A stretch of 64,000 bases of DNA from Stromatinia cepivora. Taxonomy: Eukaryota; Ascomycota; Leotiomycetes; Helotiales; Sclerotiniaceae. The stretch lies in assembly GCA_014898415.1 (NCBI GenBank), contig RCTD01000022.1, forward strand, positions 124,001-188,000. Reading direction: 5' to 3'. Of this stretch, positions 25,317-37,142 are shown in pieces (position 1 is the first letter of the stretch; each line of letters begins with the position of its first letter). The translations under genes were made by a program, and so were the position numbers. The notes under the pieces were generated by a model, which worked only from the letters and a program-made list of their open reading frames with translations, did no database searches and was not told the origin of the DNA.

Positions 25317-27258
25317 ATGGCCGACGATTTTGGTGCTCATGATCCATTAAGTTCAACTCTTCCTCAAGATAATCCCAATCCTACCGTTACTCATCGGAAT
25401 CCTGAGAAGAATACTCCCAGTAGACAGAGTACAATGAAGTCTAAAGGTGGATTTGATGTACATGCTAGTGGAACTACGACACCAAGTAGTTTCAAAAGGC
25501 ACAGTAGACATGATTTAACGGTTGATGATTATTTTGTATGTTTTACTCGCTTCTTTCCTTTTCATTTCCCTCTTTCTGATTCATTCTATTCACAACAACC
25601 TTCTCGAAAATGGAATCCGAGAAATCAAATATCTCTAGATTGAACGAAATGACTAATTATTCCAACAATAGGTCGGACCAAGAGATCTCGATGCTCATTC
25701 CAAACTTCCATATTTCATGCGACTTCATGGATCTGTTATACCTCGAATGATAGTACCTCTTTTCTGGATTGCATGCTGGTCTACATTAATTACATGTATT
25801 TCAACATTTTCCGGTACAAAATTGGCTGTCAATACTTTACTTTTGACTGTTCTTGGTTTCGTCATTTCTTTGGCTTTGAGTTTTAAGAGTACTACTGCTT
25901 ATGAACGGTTTGTTTTCCTTTTCTTTTATGTTATGACTTTTGTGCTATTCTCTCTTGATAGTTTGCTTGCTTGTTGCAACAAAAATGAAGAGGAGATGAA
26001 AAGAAGCTCGAGCGCAGCGAGCAAAGGGGGTTTTGGGGGCTTGCCCCCATAGTACCACTTTACCACAGAAAAATATATCCATTGTTGAAATGACGCCCCG
26101 CTGGCTCTCCGAGGGCCACTGCCGTGGAGGCAGACTAATAGAATTACATATTATTCACAGAATTTCAACTAACAAAAAACCAGTTATTCCGATGGCCGTA
26201 AAGCATGGGCTGCCCTCTCAGTCCAATCCCGCAACCTAAGTCGATTTATATGGGTCAACATACATGAACGTGAAGGCGACATGGGCAAAGAAGATCTTCT
26301 CGCAAAAGTAACCGGTATCAATCTAGTCCTAACCTTCGCCGTCGCTCTCAAACACAAACTCCGTTTCGAACCATACGCTCATTATGCCGATATTTCCGCT
26401 CTAACCCATCATCTCAATACATATGCACAATCCGCTACTACCCCTGAAGCACTTATTGAGAAAAAGAGAACACCATGGAAACGAGCTGGAGAATATCTCG
26501 GCCTTAGTTTCGCAGCAAGTAATCCCAGAAAAGCAATCAAGCGCTCCAGCAAACCAATCGGAAACCTTCCAAATGAAATCCTCACCTACCTAGATGCCTA
26601 CATTGATGGAACCGTCCGCAACGGAACCCTCGATTCACCAGTAGTCCTTGGTCAAATTCTCGGTTGCATGAACGCCCTCACCGATTGTTCCGCGGCCGCC
26701 GAACGTGTTCTTCAAACTCCTCTTCCTGTCGGATACAACATTTTGATATCTCAAATCGTATACCTTTACGTTTATCTCCTCCCCTTCCAACTCTTCGAAG
26801 CATTAAGATGGGTTACGATCCCCGGTACAATTGCCGCTGCATATATCATCGTCGGACTCATGGCCATTGGAAACGAACTCGAAAATCCCTTCGGAAACGA
26901 CGTTAACGATCTCCCACTAGACCACTACTGCGCAGAATTAGCCCGCGAACTCGATATTCTCACATCCGTCAAAGCTCCTTCATGGGAGGAAATTGTCTAT
27001 GGAAGAAAAGAAATGACAAATGATGATACGGCGGAAGAATTGATGAGAGAAAATAAAGTTCTTTGGCCACTCAGTAATTCAGGAGTGAGAATGTGGAGAA
27101 ATAGAGATGAAAAGGAGATTAGAGATGCGTTGGCGGCGAAGGTAGTGGTGGCGGATAGGAAAAGTAGGGATGCGTTTACGAGTGCGGGAGAAGGGAGAGC
27201 TAGTACTGCTAGGGCGAGGAGTGGGAAGAGTGATTTAAGTGCTGAGAGCGCTGCGTAG
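25317..27258 (+). CDS. bestrophin / UPF0187-family membrane channel-like protein
   Basis: Three exons (25317-25535, 25672-25907, 26184-27258) give 509 residues in a continuous frame. The family comprises membrane anion-channel-like proteins; fungal members are poorly characterised. Recognisable parts: a polar, Ser/Thr-rich N-terminus of about 75 residues; a first membrane segment near 95-115 (P-R-M-I-V-P-L-F-W-I-A-C-W) and a second near 125-145; T-A-Y-E-R-Y-S-D-G-R-K-A-W across the exon 2/3 junction; the hallmark D-C-S-A-A-A-E-R-V-L-Q-T-P-L-P; two further hydrophobic segments; and the C-terminal hallmark N-P-F-G-N-D-V-N-D-L-P-L. The charged, Ser/Arg-rich tail is probably cytosolic. Intron 2 (276 nt) is unusually long and carries two GC-rich hairpins. 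It converges with the hydrolase gene at 32858. Confidence 0.9.
26006..26049. repeat. two GC-rich hairpins inside bestrophin intron 2
   Basis: GCTCG (26006-26010) pairs with CGAGC (26018-26022). GGGGGC (26035-26040) pairs with GCCCCC (26043-26048) over a TT loop, with a flanking T-A pair. The GC-rich block contrasts with the AT-rich remainder of the intron and looks inserted. Confidence 0.8.
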
Positions 27259-29530
27259 TGAACGGCTGACTTTGAAGAAATAGGACGGGGAAGTGTTGGT
27301 TAGCAATGGATTTCCCAGGGATGAAATGAAAAAGAAAATGCATGGATAAAATTGATTCAAAACAAAATCAAGTGCAGTACAAGCGGAACATACCCCATCA
27401 CAGTCAAAAGTCCTAGACTGTACCCGCGAAAATTTAAAGGCAGAAAATGGGTTGTAGCATACATATATCAAGGAGTTTTTGGGACGGAGGAGTTAGGGAA
27501 GTTGTATGCGTTGTATGTAAATTATTGTACGGATTTTTATTTTTATTTTTCTAGAGGATTTATATGAGGAGATGAGACGAGATATGTTCTTCGATGAGCT
27601 GGATGATTCTCGGGAGCTATGTAATTTTTTTTTTCGTCTGGTTTTGTGTATGTATGTATTTATTGCTTATGTTTTTGAGATGGGATGAGATGGGATAGGG
27701 TGGGATGGGATAGATACAGAATTCAATTGAATGCTTGATCGAATGAGATTATTTCCATGCATGATTTCTTGACATGACTGAGTTTAAAAAGTGCTGAATT
27801 TATGGTGACTTGGTGAATGTTTTACTTGTTATTATTTTAAAGGGAGTGCTTTGAGTAGGTGTCATTAAGTATTAAATGTTAGTTGCGTGGTTCATGTTAA
27901 TATTCCCCTGAATCGCGAAGGTGGAACATCAATCACGCTATTAGTTCGTCACTGAAAAACCAAAAATACCATCACCAAAGACAAAAAACCATCATCACTG
28001 TATACAATATCGGGTGGAAAGATGTCAGGAAATATAGTTTTGGTTATTGGTGTGGAGGATCTGGATTTATATATACTGGGTATTTATATGATGAATGGGG
28101 GGAGCGGGGCTCGGGCTCGCTTGGAGAGATTTGATAGGGGTTTGGGTGTATGAATGATCGATGATTGATGATTGCATATGTAGGTAGTAGGGGAAGATTG
28201 CTTTTGATTTATCGGAGCAGTTAAGATGTAATAGGTAAGGGTTTTGTGGTGGTAGTTTCATGCTGGAAGTTCTGCGGTGGTCTTTGGTGCCCTTTCTTCA
28301 GTTCCTATTTTGTTGTAAAGGAAGGAGCGATACTCTAAGGAGTAGGGCAGGATGAGTAAATGTAAGTCTTGCGTACCGTCTAGCGATCGTATTGTAATAG
28401 ATAGATACTGTATCTAAAGCTCTGAACGCATCTTGTTAACTATTTGACTGTTAAGCTAGATTTCTAATACCAATGATGCACTCACCACGGCAATTTCATT
28501 TTCGCGATTGCATCATTAATTTTCCTTGCGGTATCTGTAAGGACGTTTGCGAGATTTAATTGTATACTACTATACTCTTTCTTGAGGACGAGAGTCAGCT
28601 AGATAGTGTTAGTTGGTTGTTTTTAGAGTTGGAGACAGACCTTGGGATTTTTTGCTTGGTGATTTTGCTGGGAATGAAGAGTTGTGGGAGGGGAGGGGGA
28701 TGAGGTGAGGAATCTAGTAACCTAGCCTCAAGAGTAAGGGGCGAGATAATTCTATGTGAGGCGGCAAAAGCGAGGGAAGGGTGGAGAATTGAGGAAGAAT
28801 GGTTAGGAAAGTTGTGGATTAAGAGTTTGAGGAAGTTGATGCGGAAAAAGAGATGTATTGAGATGAAAGCGATCAGACTTATATCTTGCAAGGAGGTATT
28901 TATATATCCCCGTTGCCAAATCACCACCCCAACAATAAATAGATAATCTTCTTCAAGTTCCAGTCAAGACCAGAAAGTCAATGAAAAATTTAGTAGATGT
29001 GACATGTCTGTGGAGGCGGTGTTATACCAGAGATGTGGACTGAGCTCCAGTGGAGTAGATTAGGGAGAAAGATTGTAGGAAAGGGAAAGGTGCAGTAAAT
29101 GAAGGGTTATGGGATAATCACACTATATTGCGATTAATCACTTGTTGTTAGATGAAGAGATGAGAAAATATGGTCAAGGAAAAAGGAGGTCACTACACTA
29201 GAAGAAAAGAAATATGACGGGATCTGAATAGCTACATCACTAAATTAATTTTCTTGGTCTGACTATGATTAACAGAAATAGAGAAGAAATGGAAGTTATT
29301 CATTACCATACAGTAGAGGTCAAAAAAGCAGAAAAAAAAACAAGGAAGTCAAGAACACAACATAGGGGTGAAAAAAATGAAAATAGAAAACGACCTGTAA
29401 GTTGATCTTCATAGTAGGTAATAAAGAAGCAATGGGTTTAAGTAATAAAATCATTTGTTCAATAAAAGACTAAATCATAAGATACTTACAGCCATAAAAA
29501 AAGAAATGCGGACAGATGAAAAGAACGCTG
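27259..29530. other. convergent intergenic region, left part
   Basis: 3' region of the bestrophin gene and beyond. No convincing coding frame. The minus-strand frame at 28595-28927 has no recognisable motif. A G-rich quadruplex candidate is listed separately. Confidence 0.45.
27682..27709 (+). other. G-quadruplex candidate
   Basis: Five GGG runs separated by 7, 3, 1 and 2 bases (GGG-ATGAGAT-GGG-ATA-GGG-T-GGG-AT-GGG) satisfy the usual quadruplex rule. It lies about 425 bp downstream of the bestrophin stop codon on the sense strand and could act in the 3' region of that transcript. Confidence 0.6.
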
Positions 29531-30720
29531 AATAAAAAAAACCCCTCAACTGGAGGGAAAAGACCTCATTAGAGCAAGAGCAAGAAACAAAAGAGAAATG
29601 CAGAAAATAGATAGATAAAAGAAAGCTCACTGGAGGGGAAACATACTGAAGGGACAAAAGCTTATTAGGAGGAAAAGTTTATTGAAGCACAAGAAAAAGA
29701 AAATACAAAAATACAGACACATATAAAAACAAGGAAAAAGGCCATTGAAGCAAAAAGAGATGGAGAAAAACAGACAGACAGCAAACATGTACATAGCAAT
29801 GCAGACACGCAGAAATGCAGCAACGCAACAAGCATAAATGTAACAAGCAAAAATGCAGAGACATGAGTAAAATAACCCACTACATAGGCACCACTGGGAT
29901 GAAGGTGGACTCGCTAGAGTGGAAAAGAAAGCCTGCTGAAGCAGAAAATGGTAATAAACGCAGACATGCAGAAACACAGCAACGCACGCAGAAAAATAAG
30001 GGGAAAAGTCCACTAGAGCGGAGAAACTCACTGTAGGGAGAAAAAGCTCCCTGGGGCAAAATGAAACACAGGAATGCAGCAATACAGAGAGGCATACACG
30101 CAGACACGCACGCAGCAAAGCAGAAACGCAGCAAAACAGAAACAGAAATACAACAAAGCAGAAATGCATCAATGTAGATACATGAAGAAAATATCCCATC
30201 AGTGCATAAACATAAGGAAAAAAGCCCGCTAAAGCAAAGATACTCACTGGGATCAGAAAAATCTCATAGAGGAGAACAATCTCACTGAAGGAAAAAGAAA
30301 GACTAACAGACGCAGGAAGATAAGAAAGTAAGAAGTGGATAGAAAACAGGAAAACAAAAGATAACTCGCCAGATAAAAAAAAAAGAGCCCACACTGGAGC
30401 CCAAGAAAGGTAGCTCGCTAGAGCAAAGGGAAAATTAAAGAGATAAGAAAGACAGGAAAGCAAGATAACTAGAAACAAGAAATCAATGATTATAGGAAGG
30501 TAAAGAAGTAACTCGCTGAATTGAAAAGAAAAAGCTCGCTAGAGCAAGAAAAAAAGGAGGAAAAACAGCAAAACATAAGAAAAAATCACTAGACGTAAAA
30601 AAAGAAAAGGCTTTTAAAGCAGGACAGAAGGAAGACTAGAATAGCAGAAGAGCAACAAGAGAAGAAGAAGACAAGAAATACTAAAACGGAAAGACTGAGG
30701 AAAAATAAAAAAGAGGTGAA
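29530..30720 (+). repeat. T-poor, A/G-rich tract with a recurring CTCGCTAGAGC-like motif
   Basis: About 1.2 kb in which the plus strand is strongly depleted in T. Degenerate copies of a core such as CTCGCTAGAGCAAAG, CTCACTGGAGGGGAAA, CATTGAAGCAAAAAG and CCGCTAAAGCAAAG recur roughly 20 times between A-rich linkers. The 29750-30180 part is instead dominated by GCAGAAA/GCAGCAA runs. The long minus-strand frame across it (29627-30478) is almost all F, L, S, C and V and is best explained by composition. Confidence 0.65.
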
Positions 30721-32828
30721 GAAGAAATCTGCCTCTCGAGGAAACGGACAACCCTTTTATACCTCATCAGTACCCCTCACTTCTACTTATAAAATGCCTA
30801 TGGCATGGTACACTCGACTCCTACCTACCCCTCTTCACTAGTAACCTATTAATAGCTCGAAGCGAGTCTTGAATAGTGATTAGTATGTTTCCTAGTCCCA
30901 TCATATTAGGTGAAATTTAAGGTTCGGCCACTTCCCGAGTAGCATAACTCGCTAGGTTTGGTTTATGGTTAAATCTCTACAATACTTAGTTTTCTCTTAG
31001 CTTTAGCATGATATCAACAGCCAGATTCCCAATGCCATCTAATTCTCATCTTCAGGATTCATCTATAACAGATATAGCTACTCAGTAAATAACAGATCCC
31101 AGAAGAAATCCCACGGAGTTATTTGATCTTTATTTAATTCCTCGATTGCTACTTATGCAGATGTGTTAAACTCCCTTGGCAATGATAAGCTGGCGATAAA
31201 AGGTGAAGTAGCGGAACTAATACGAACAGCTGATATTGCATGGTAGTATGTATATATATCTTCTGACATTAAGCCATATTTCAGAACCCAACAACTCAAA
31301 ACTAACATCTCTTCATCTCTCCTTCCCTGCTTCCCCGCTACTTTCCCCTCCTACCAACTTGCGCTACCAAACCTCAGAACGCTAAGAAATTAAATGTGGC
31401 ATATGCATACAGTTTTGCAGTTTTTTTTTTATACTTTCTGGCTCCCCGAGTACATACTACATCTTCCACAGCAGAAAGCCCGCAAGCTAATTCCCGTATT
31501 ATCTTCCGCTAGCCCTTCTCTATAAACCCAAATACATGCGGTACTTTCCTTCCAAGGCAGGTTCCGAGATTTTCAGTTACTCTTCTCACTACTATCGGAT
31601 GTGAGACTTATCGAGGTCCCAATTATAGGTATTACCTAGGATAATTTTTCCTATCCAAGAACGTAGAATTCAACCCTAACCAACAATCCATGTCCAAATC
31701 GTCCCTCTCGACCTGCGAAGTTCTGATGTATGGCATGGCTAGAGTATATAACTCGACATCCACGATTGATTTTCTTCTACTCAAGTCATGACACTTTCTC
31801 ATATCAACAACCAGACCTTGACACAGCACCGATTACCATTATCTAGTCTCCAAAAGAACCCAAATTCTCACATATTTCGCAAGCTATGATCCAAATACCC
31901 ATATTCACTCTTGCCCTACCTATTACCCCCCTCCCCCTTCCACTAGCACCAAATTAACCTCCCGGGCAAGGCGATTCGTAAGTAGTGATCCACACTAATG
32001 CTAACACTAATGCTAACACTAATGCTAATCTTTTAAATGCCGAGAATAAATCAACCAACCAATCATTACTCATCTCTATATAACAACCTAGTGAAAGGAA
32101 AGATTTGTGTTTTGATTCAATGATAGAAATGGGTGAGAGGTATATAACGCGTTTGGTTGAGAGGAAATAGACTCAACTCATGTGAGTAAATGAATGAGTA
32201 TTAATGCGATATGAATATGTGCGAGTAAGTACATTAGTAGAAATTACTTCCAACTCCCTCCGGAAAGAGCGAACGATGAATTTATCTCTACACATTCTAT
32301 CTCACTATCTGTCTGTCTGTCTGCACTTACCATCCAGCTCACTCAAACAATCCAGAAATAGTTCTACTCACACTAACCAAAAAAAGGAAAAAGAAAAGAA
32401 TGGAGCTGAAATAGTGACTGGGCTAGCACTACTATCTCTAGTTTCTGGTCTCATTAGCAAGCACATCAACATCAAGATTTCCCCTAGCTGGTACGCTTAG
32501 CTCATAATCAACCATTGCTCTTTCCCTGCACTAAATAAGCACCATTTTCTACTGCCGGAACACTACAGCTCGGATACTAACATACACGAATTGCAGGTTT
32601 TATGGCGGTGCGAGTACTAGGTAACTAGTGCTACTAGTCCTTTTGAATACGCTGTTCATCGATAATACCTTCCACCTGTCTAAATCGTAAACGTGAAGTA
32701 CTGGGCCCTGGTTTTGCACTTAACCACGTATTTGTATCAAAAATCGTTGCAAAATTTCGGATTCGTATATTCCAAGCCCTCTTTCCAATACCTAAATACA
32801 TGTAGCGCTAGCACCCCGCACTTGTCCT
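30721..32828. other. convergent intergenic region, right part
   Basis: Two kilobases of ordinary composition with no supported gene. It includes a 12-bp tandem repeat at 31992-32027. Confidence 0.45.
31992..32027. repeat. 12-bp tandem repeat, three units
   Basis: ACACTAATGCTA is repeated three times exactly. Confidence 0.95.
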
Positions 32829-32851
32829 CCCCCCCCCCCCCCCCCCCCCCC
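32829..32851. repeat. 23-nt poly(C) run
   Basis: An uninterrupted homopolymer of 23 C, ending six bases from the stop codon of the minus-strand hydrolase gene. In the transcript it would be a poly(G) run at the very start of the 3' untranslated region. Its length may be inexact owing to sequencing. Confidence 0.9.
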
Positions 32852-32857
32852 GCAAAT

Positions 32858-35072
32858 TCAATCATCAGCCCCACCATCATCACCTGTCCCCGTCAATGCC
32901 CCCACCAGCCCCAGCATTCTCCTCCCCAAAAGATCATCCTCACTAGCCAAACTAACCATACTCTTTTGTCTCTTAATTCCTCCTCTTAATCTTGTTCTTC
33001 CTCTTTCCCCACTACCAATTTCTTCCCTGAGAAGCTTTTCCTTTTTTCTCCTCACTTCACCATCACTGGGACCTTTCCCTTTTCCACTAATACTCATTCT
33101 CATTTCAAGCCCAGTATCTTCATCCCCCGAACTCTCCGTTCTTGTTCTTCTGCGATGTTTCTCTTTCTCATTTTGTTTGGAAAGTTCTCTTTGTTCTGAT
33201 TCCTCGAAGATCTCTTGCATCCATTTTCCACATTGGAAAATATATTTCCATCCCTCGGGGAAAATTCCAACAAATTGTAAGAAGCCATGACTTATTCCCG
33301 GAATTAACATAACTTCTGCTGCATCCTCTCCTTGGCATCGTCTGAGTCTTCCGGCAAAGATGACCGTATCGTCCACCATTGGATCTCGTTCTCCCGTAAT
33401 AAAATAAGTTTTAGGGAATCGAGCTAACAGTGAATCAGGTGCTAAAATCGGAGATAGAAGATAATCGGTTGAAAAGTCCGGACGGTTGTGAGGACCTATG
33501 TAGAGAATAATCATGGCACGCATCATTTCTGGAGTGAGGATGCGGTCATTGAAGTAGGATATCATAGATGACATGGCCAGACGGGTGCGTAGAGGGGCTG
33601 GATGGTGAGATGTTGATGGTGTAGTTGGTTGAATTTTTGTGGGTGTCTTTGTAGATGTTGGAGAAAGAATAGTAGGAGCAGCAGTGCTATATTGAGGGGA
33701 TGGTAGAGATATTCCCGATGGTGTTTGAGGAGAGACCTCTGAACCTTCTTCCGTTCTGGATGGTGGCGAAGGTAATTTCATTGGACTTTCATCCTCGTCT
33801 TCACTTTGATGTGGTGTTCCTGCTGCCAAAGTATATTGCATACTTTTTCTCTCAATAATCCCCTTATTCGTCTTCCTATACTTCCTATCTTTGATCAAAC
33901 TCATCTGTTCATCGCTCATCCAATTCCCAATGTTCATATCTAATCCGGGATAAATGAGAACTAGACCATCCGGAATTGGAAGCGATCCTTGCCCCAAGAA
34001 TTGTCGAGTGTCAGTTCTTCCGGATTCGATGATCATTAATGTGGTACCGGCAGCTAAATTTCCACCTGCACTATCCCCAGTGATCACGACCTTAGGAATT
34101 ACATCCCCGGATAATCCAACACAGCGACCTCGACTAGCGATTATTGTACAGTAGACATCGTAACATTCGTTTAATGCATAGGGGTACGGAAACTCTGGTG
34201 CTTTCTTGTAATCCAAACTCAAAACCGGCAATCCAGTTTTGCCTGCCCATGCAAATAATTTGTCGTCATTTGTTCTTGGATCCATTGCTACAAATCCTCC
34301 ACCAGGTATATCCAAAACAATCTTTGTATGATTTTTCAAAGCCGATAGTGGTCCATCGAAGAATAACCATCCATTGACAGGCTCTTTGTAATCACTACTC
34401 GATGGTCTTGGTATTCGAATCGCCCTTGGTGGATATCTCATGAATCTTGGTCGTACTAAATTCGACAAAAATCCCAAGTATGGAGTCGTTCCTTTATTCC
34501 AACTAACTCTCAAATGATCCACCGTCAACATTCCTCGTACTTTTCGAACTTTTTCATCGGCTTGCTCAGCAGCAATCAAATAATAAATCGTGAATATAAC
34601 TCCAGCCAAATCACGTATCCATTTCCGCCTTATACGCATAGCACTCCAAAATCCCGCATCCAAAGCTGTAGTGACCCATGTTGCTCGAAAGTATGATCTC
34701 GTGTAAAGATTTGCTAAAGGCTCCGGACATTCTAGTCCAACTAGTTTTCCCAAGTTTCGTGCAATGTAAAGGTAAAGGAGGGTTATGACAAGAGTTTGCC
34801 ATGGTGTAAGGTATTTCGAGAGTATGCGGGAAAGTTTTCGAATTTTTGGAGGTCCATCTTTGTTCCCTCTGCAAACTGATGTTAGCTATCCATTGTTATG
34901 ATGATAGGGGGTGGCGCAGGAATGTTACCTGAAGAGATAAAACGACCAGAAAGAGACCACAGTCAAAACCTGTATCTTGCGAAACTGCACAGAAGGTCGC
35001 CCTAAAACATGATCTGCCAACTTCATTAGTAGTTGAATGGGATATAATATGATAGTAACATATACCTATCAT
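32858..35072 (-). CDS. HSL-type alpha/beta hydrolase (esterase/lipase family), membrane-anchored
   Basis: Three exons on the minus strand, 35072-35066 (only 7 nt), 35013-34929 and 34868-32858, with introns of 52 and 60 nt, give 700 residues with exact phase. The start at 35072 was chosen because an in-frame stop lies three codons upstream and the AAGATG context is good. Hydrophobic segments near residues 18-30 and 53-70 suggest membrane anchoring. Catalytic parts of the hormone-sensitive-lipase class: oxyanion motif P-G-G-G-F near 219-223, nucleophile G-D-S-A-G-G-N (Ser about 297), acid in G-E-R-D-P-M-V (Asp about 526) and His in G-I-S-H-G-F (about 558). A Ser/Pro/Thr-rich insertion (about 380-460) splits the domain, and the tail is basic and disordered. 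Substrate unknown; probably a short-chain or lipid ester. Confidence 0.9.
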
Positions 35073-36553
35073 CTTGATTAAAGTGTTATGTTGTTGTACA
35101 AAAGAGAAGATGCCGAGTGAGAACAAAGAATTGTTAATAACATGTGTGTGCTTCGGAGGGGATTCGTCTCACGGCACTCAAAGGAGAATAGGAAAGGAAT
35201 TACAGGTTCAAGATAAATGTATTCGAAAAATGCATGTGAATTTGAAGTAAGAAGTAATTCCGAAGTGAAGTTCCACTTGTTGTACATGAAGATAAACACA
35301 GAAAAGGTAAGAGGATATTGATAACAAATTGAGGATATCTCTCTCTCTCAAGTCATAATCAAAGCTCTTCTTTTGGCTTATGGAAATTAAAAAAAGAGAG
35401 GCATATGATCGATTTTGACCAAAAAGAGAAGACCGAGGCTGGATATATTCCCCGTTTTCTTCAAATGAGAACGAATTGAAAGTCTTGGAATGTTTTAATG
35501 TTATGCGGGAGTAATGAAATCGTGGGGACATGTGGAGAAGATGGGTTCGTGATGTTTGTGTTTGGAGTGAAGTTGAAGTGAAGTTTGGCACGTGAATATG
35601 ATGACTCAGCTTAGTGTCGCGTGGCTGCATCAATATCAACCTCATCTTCTCCACCTTCTCCAATAAAATTTCTAGATGTTGAAAAATGAGTATCGACAGA
35701 TAAGATGCTATTTTACTTGAATAACAGAATCCCCTTGACTTATCTTTATCAAGGTTACGACGATAAGATGCTATTTTACTTGAATAACAGAATCCCCTTG
35801 ACTTATCTTTATCAAGGTTACGACGACAAGATACTAAATGCAAAGGCTTGCATATCATGCACGATAGTAGGTAACTTGGTAAGAAATCTCCAGTGGGATA
35901 AACTCAACCGCCCAAAAGTTCGAAAATGCACCCTTTGTCTACAGAGGGCATCAGTGATTAGCTCCCATCAAAATACTTTGAAACATCTTGGACGCGACCA
36001 TGCACCTCTTGGCGACTATATCTTTCGTTTCTGATTTCTGACTGTGGTCATTAGGTCAAAGCAACCGTCAGACTTGTTTATTCGTGCAGCGATCAACACT
36101 TCGGATCCTGAAGGAATGCGTTCGAGAGGCGAGTTGGAATTTATACCGGAGTCGTATTCTCCACAAGCTTTATTCCGCAGAAAAATATCCATATATACGG
36201 TAAACTAGTTGCACCCGTATCCATTTGGTCATTTGAGATTTTGACGGAGCGACATTTTACCTGCGGAAATCCAAGCGGGTGGATATCCGGCAGGTAACTT
36301 ACGGATATTTGGAAACACCAAATCGGTAAATCGAATTCATCCAACTCAGCCCTAGAATCTTCATGGATGATAATCCGCAGGCACACACCGGTCCGACTAC
36401 ACAGGCCGAGCTCCTGGTGCCCAACACTTTGATATGCACCAGGAACTGAAATTGACGAACAATCATTTTTTGATCTTCTTTTCTTTTATTGCGCGGGCAA
36501 CGTTTAGCTTTCCAGTTACTAGTTCAGTTTGGGTAGTGTTGAAACAATTTGTA
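35073..36553. other. intergenic, with a 63-bp tandem duplication
   Basis: No gene is firmly supported. A 110-codon plus-strand frame (35705-36034) spans the duplication and later shows two C-x2-C pairs and spaced His residues, but nothing else suggests it is expressed. Confidence 0.4.
35699..35832. repeat. 63-bp tandem duplication
   Basis: Units 35699-35761 and 35762-35824 are identical, and the match runs a few bases further with one mismatch. Because 63 is divisible by 3, the duplication keeps frame and encodes a repeated 21-residue segment in the plus-strand frame that crosses it. Confidence 0.95.
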
Positions 36554-37142
36554 TTATATATCTCTATACATCAATTCAGGAAGAGCCGCGAGTCTGCCTC
36601 GCATACCCAAGACTGAGAGATGCCATGTGCTCTCTTCTGCAGAATCATTGCCTTCACTTTCATCATCATTCTCAACCCCTTCCATTTCCTGGACGCCTTT
36701 TTCATCACCATCAATCATTTTATCTACCATTGCGATACTACGATCGTCGTTATCGCATATATCAAAGATCACTGGTGCGACAATGAAAGAGTGATTGGTG
36801 AGGTCTACCTTGGGTCATATATTCCCAAAAGCCCTCTGTCTGCTTCCGCTCTTCCTCCTTCAATTCATTCACTCGATTTATTCTCAACTCAACGAATTGC
36901 TGATGGTACTTAGGGTCCCACAGAAGTGGAGCTACACCATTGCTATTCTCCTGAATTTCCACCACCTTCATCGTCGTCGGTATACCAGTCTCAAACTCAA
37001 AATCAGCATGGGAACGGCACCATCCTCTCGATCCACGGCGCCATTCCCAAATACGGTAACTGAGAAATTTCATGGCATCCCAGGGTTTGATGTACTGATC
37101 TATGTAGGGGTTGACATCGAGTTTTCCCTCAGCCTCCAACAT
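36554..37142 (-). pseudogene. unidentified gene remnant (conserved-looking C-terminal part)
   Basis: The minus-strand frame 37142-36762 has balanced, protein-like composition (I-D-Q-Y-I-K-P-W-D-A, R-I-W-E-W-R-R-G, F-E-F-E-T-G-I-P-T) and stays open upstream of its first ATG, which suggests a missing 5' part. An acidic continuation (36772-36554, rich in D/E) joins in phase if 37 nt (GTAGACC...CACCAG) are removed, which is short for an intron. No family is recognised. It could be the 3' end of a gene whose upstream exons have decayed, or a small gene I cannot delimit. Confidence 0.4.

Noticed and set aside
29627..30478. 283-codon minus-strand frame
   Set aside because: Composition is almost entirely F, L, S, C, V and A, produced by the T-poor plus strand. 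Overlapping frames show the same bias and no domain is visible.
35208..35858. 216-codon minus-strand frame
   Set aside because: Lies upstream of the hydrolase and spans the 63-bp duplication antisense; no motif is visible and composition is promoter-like.
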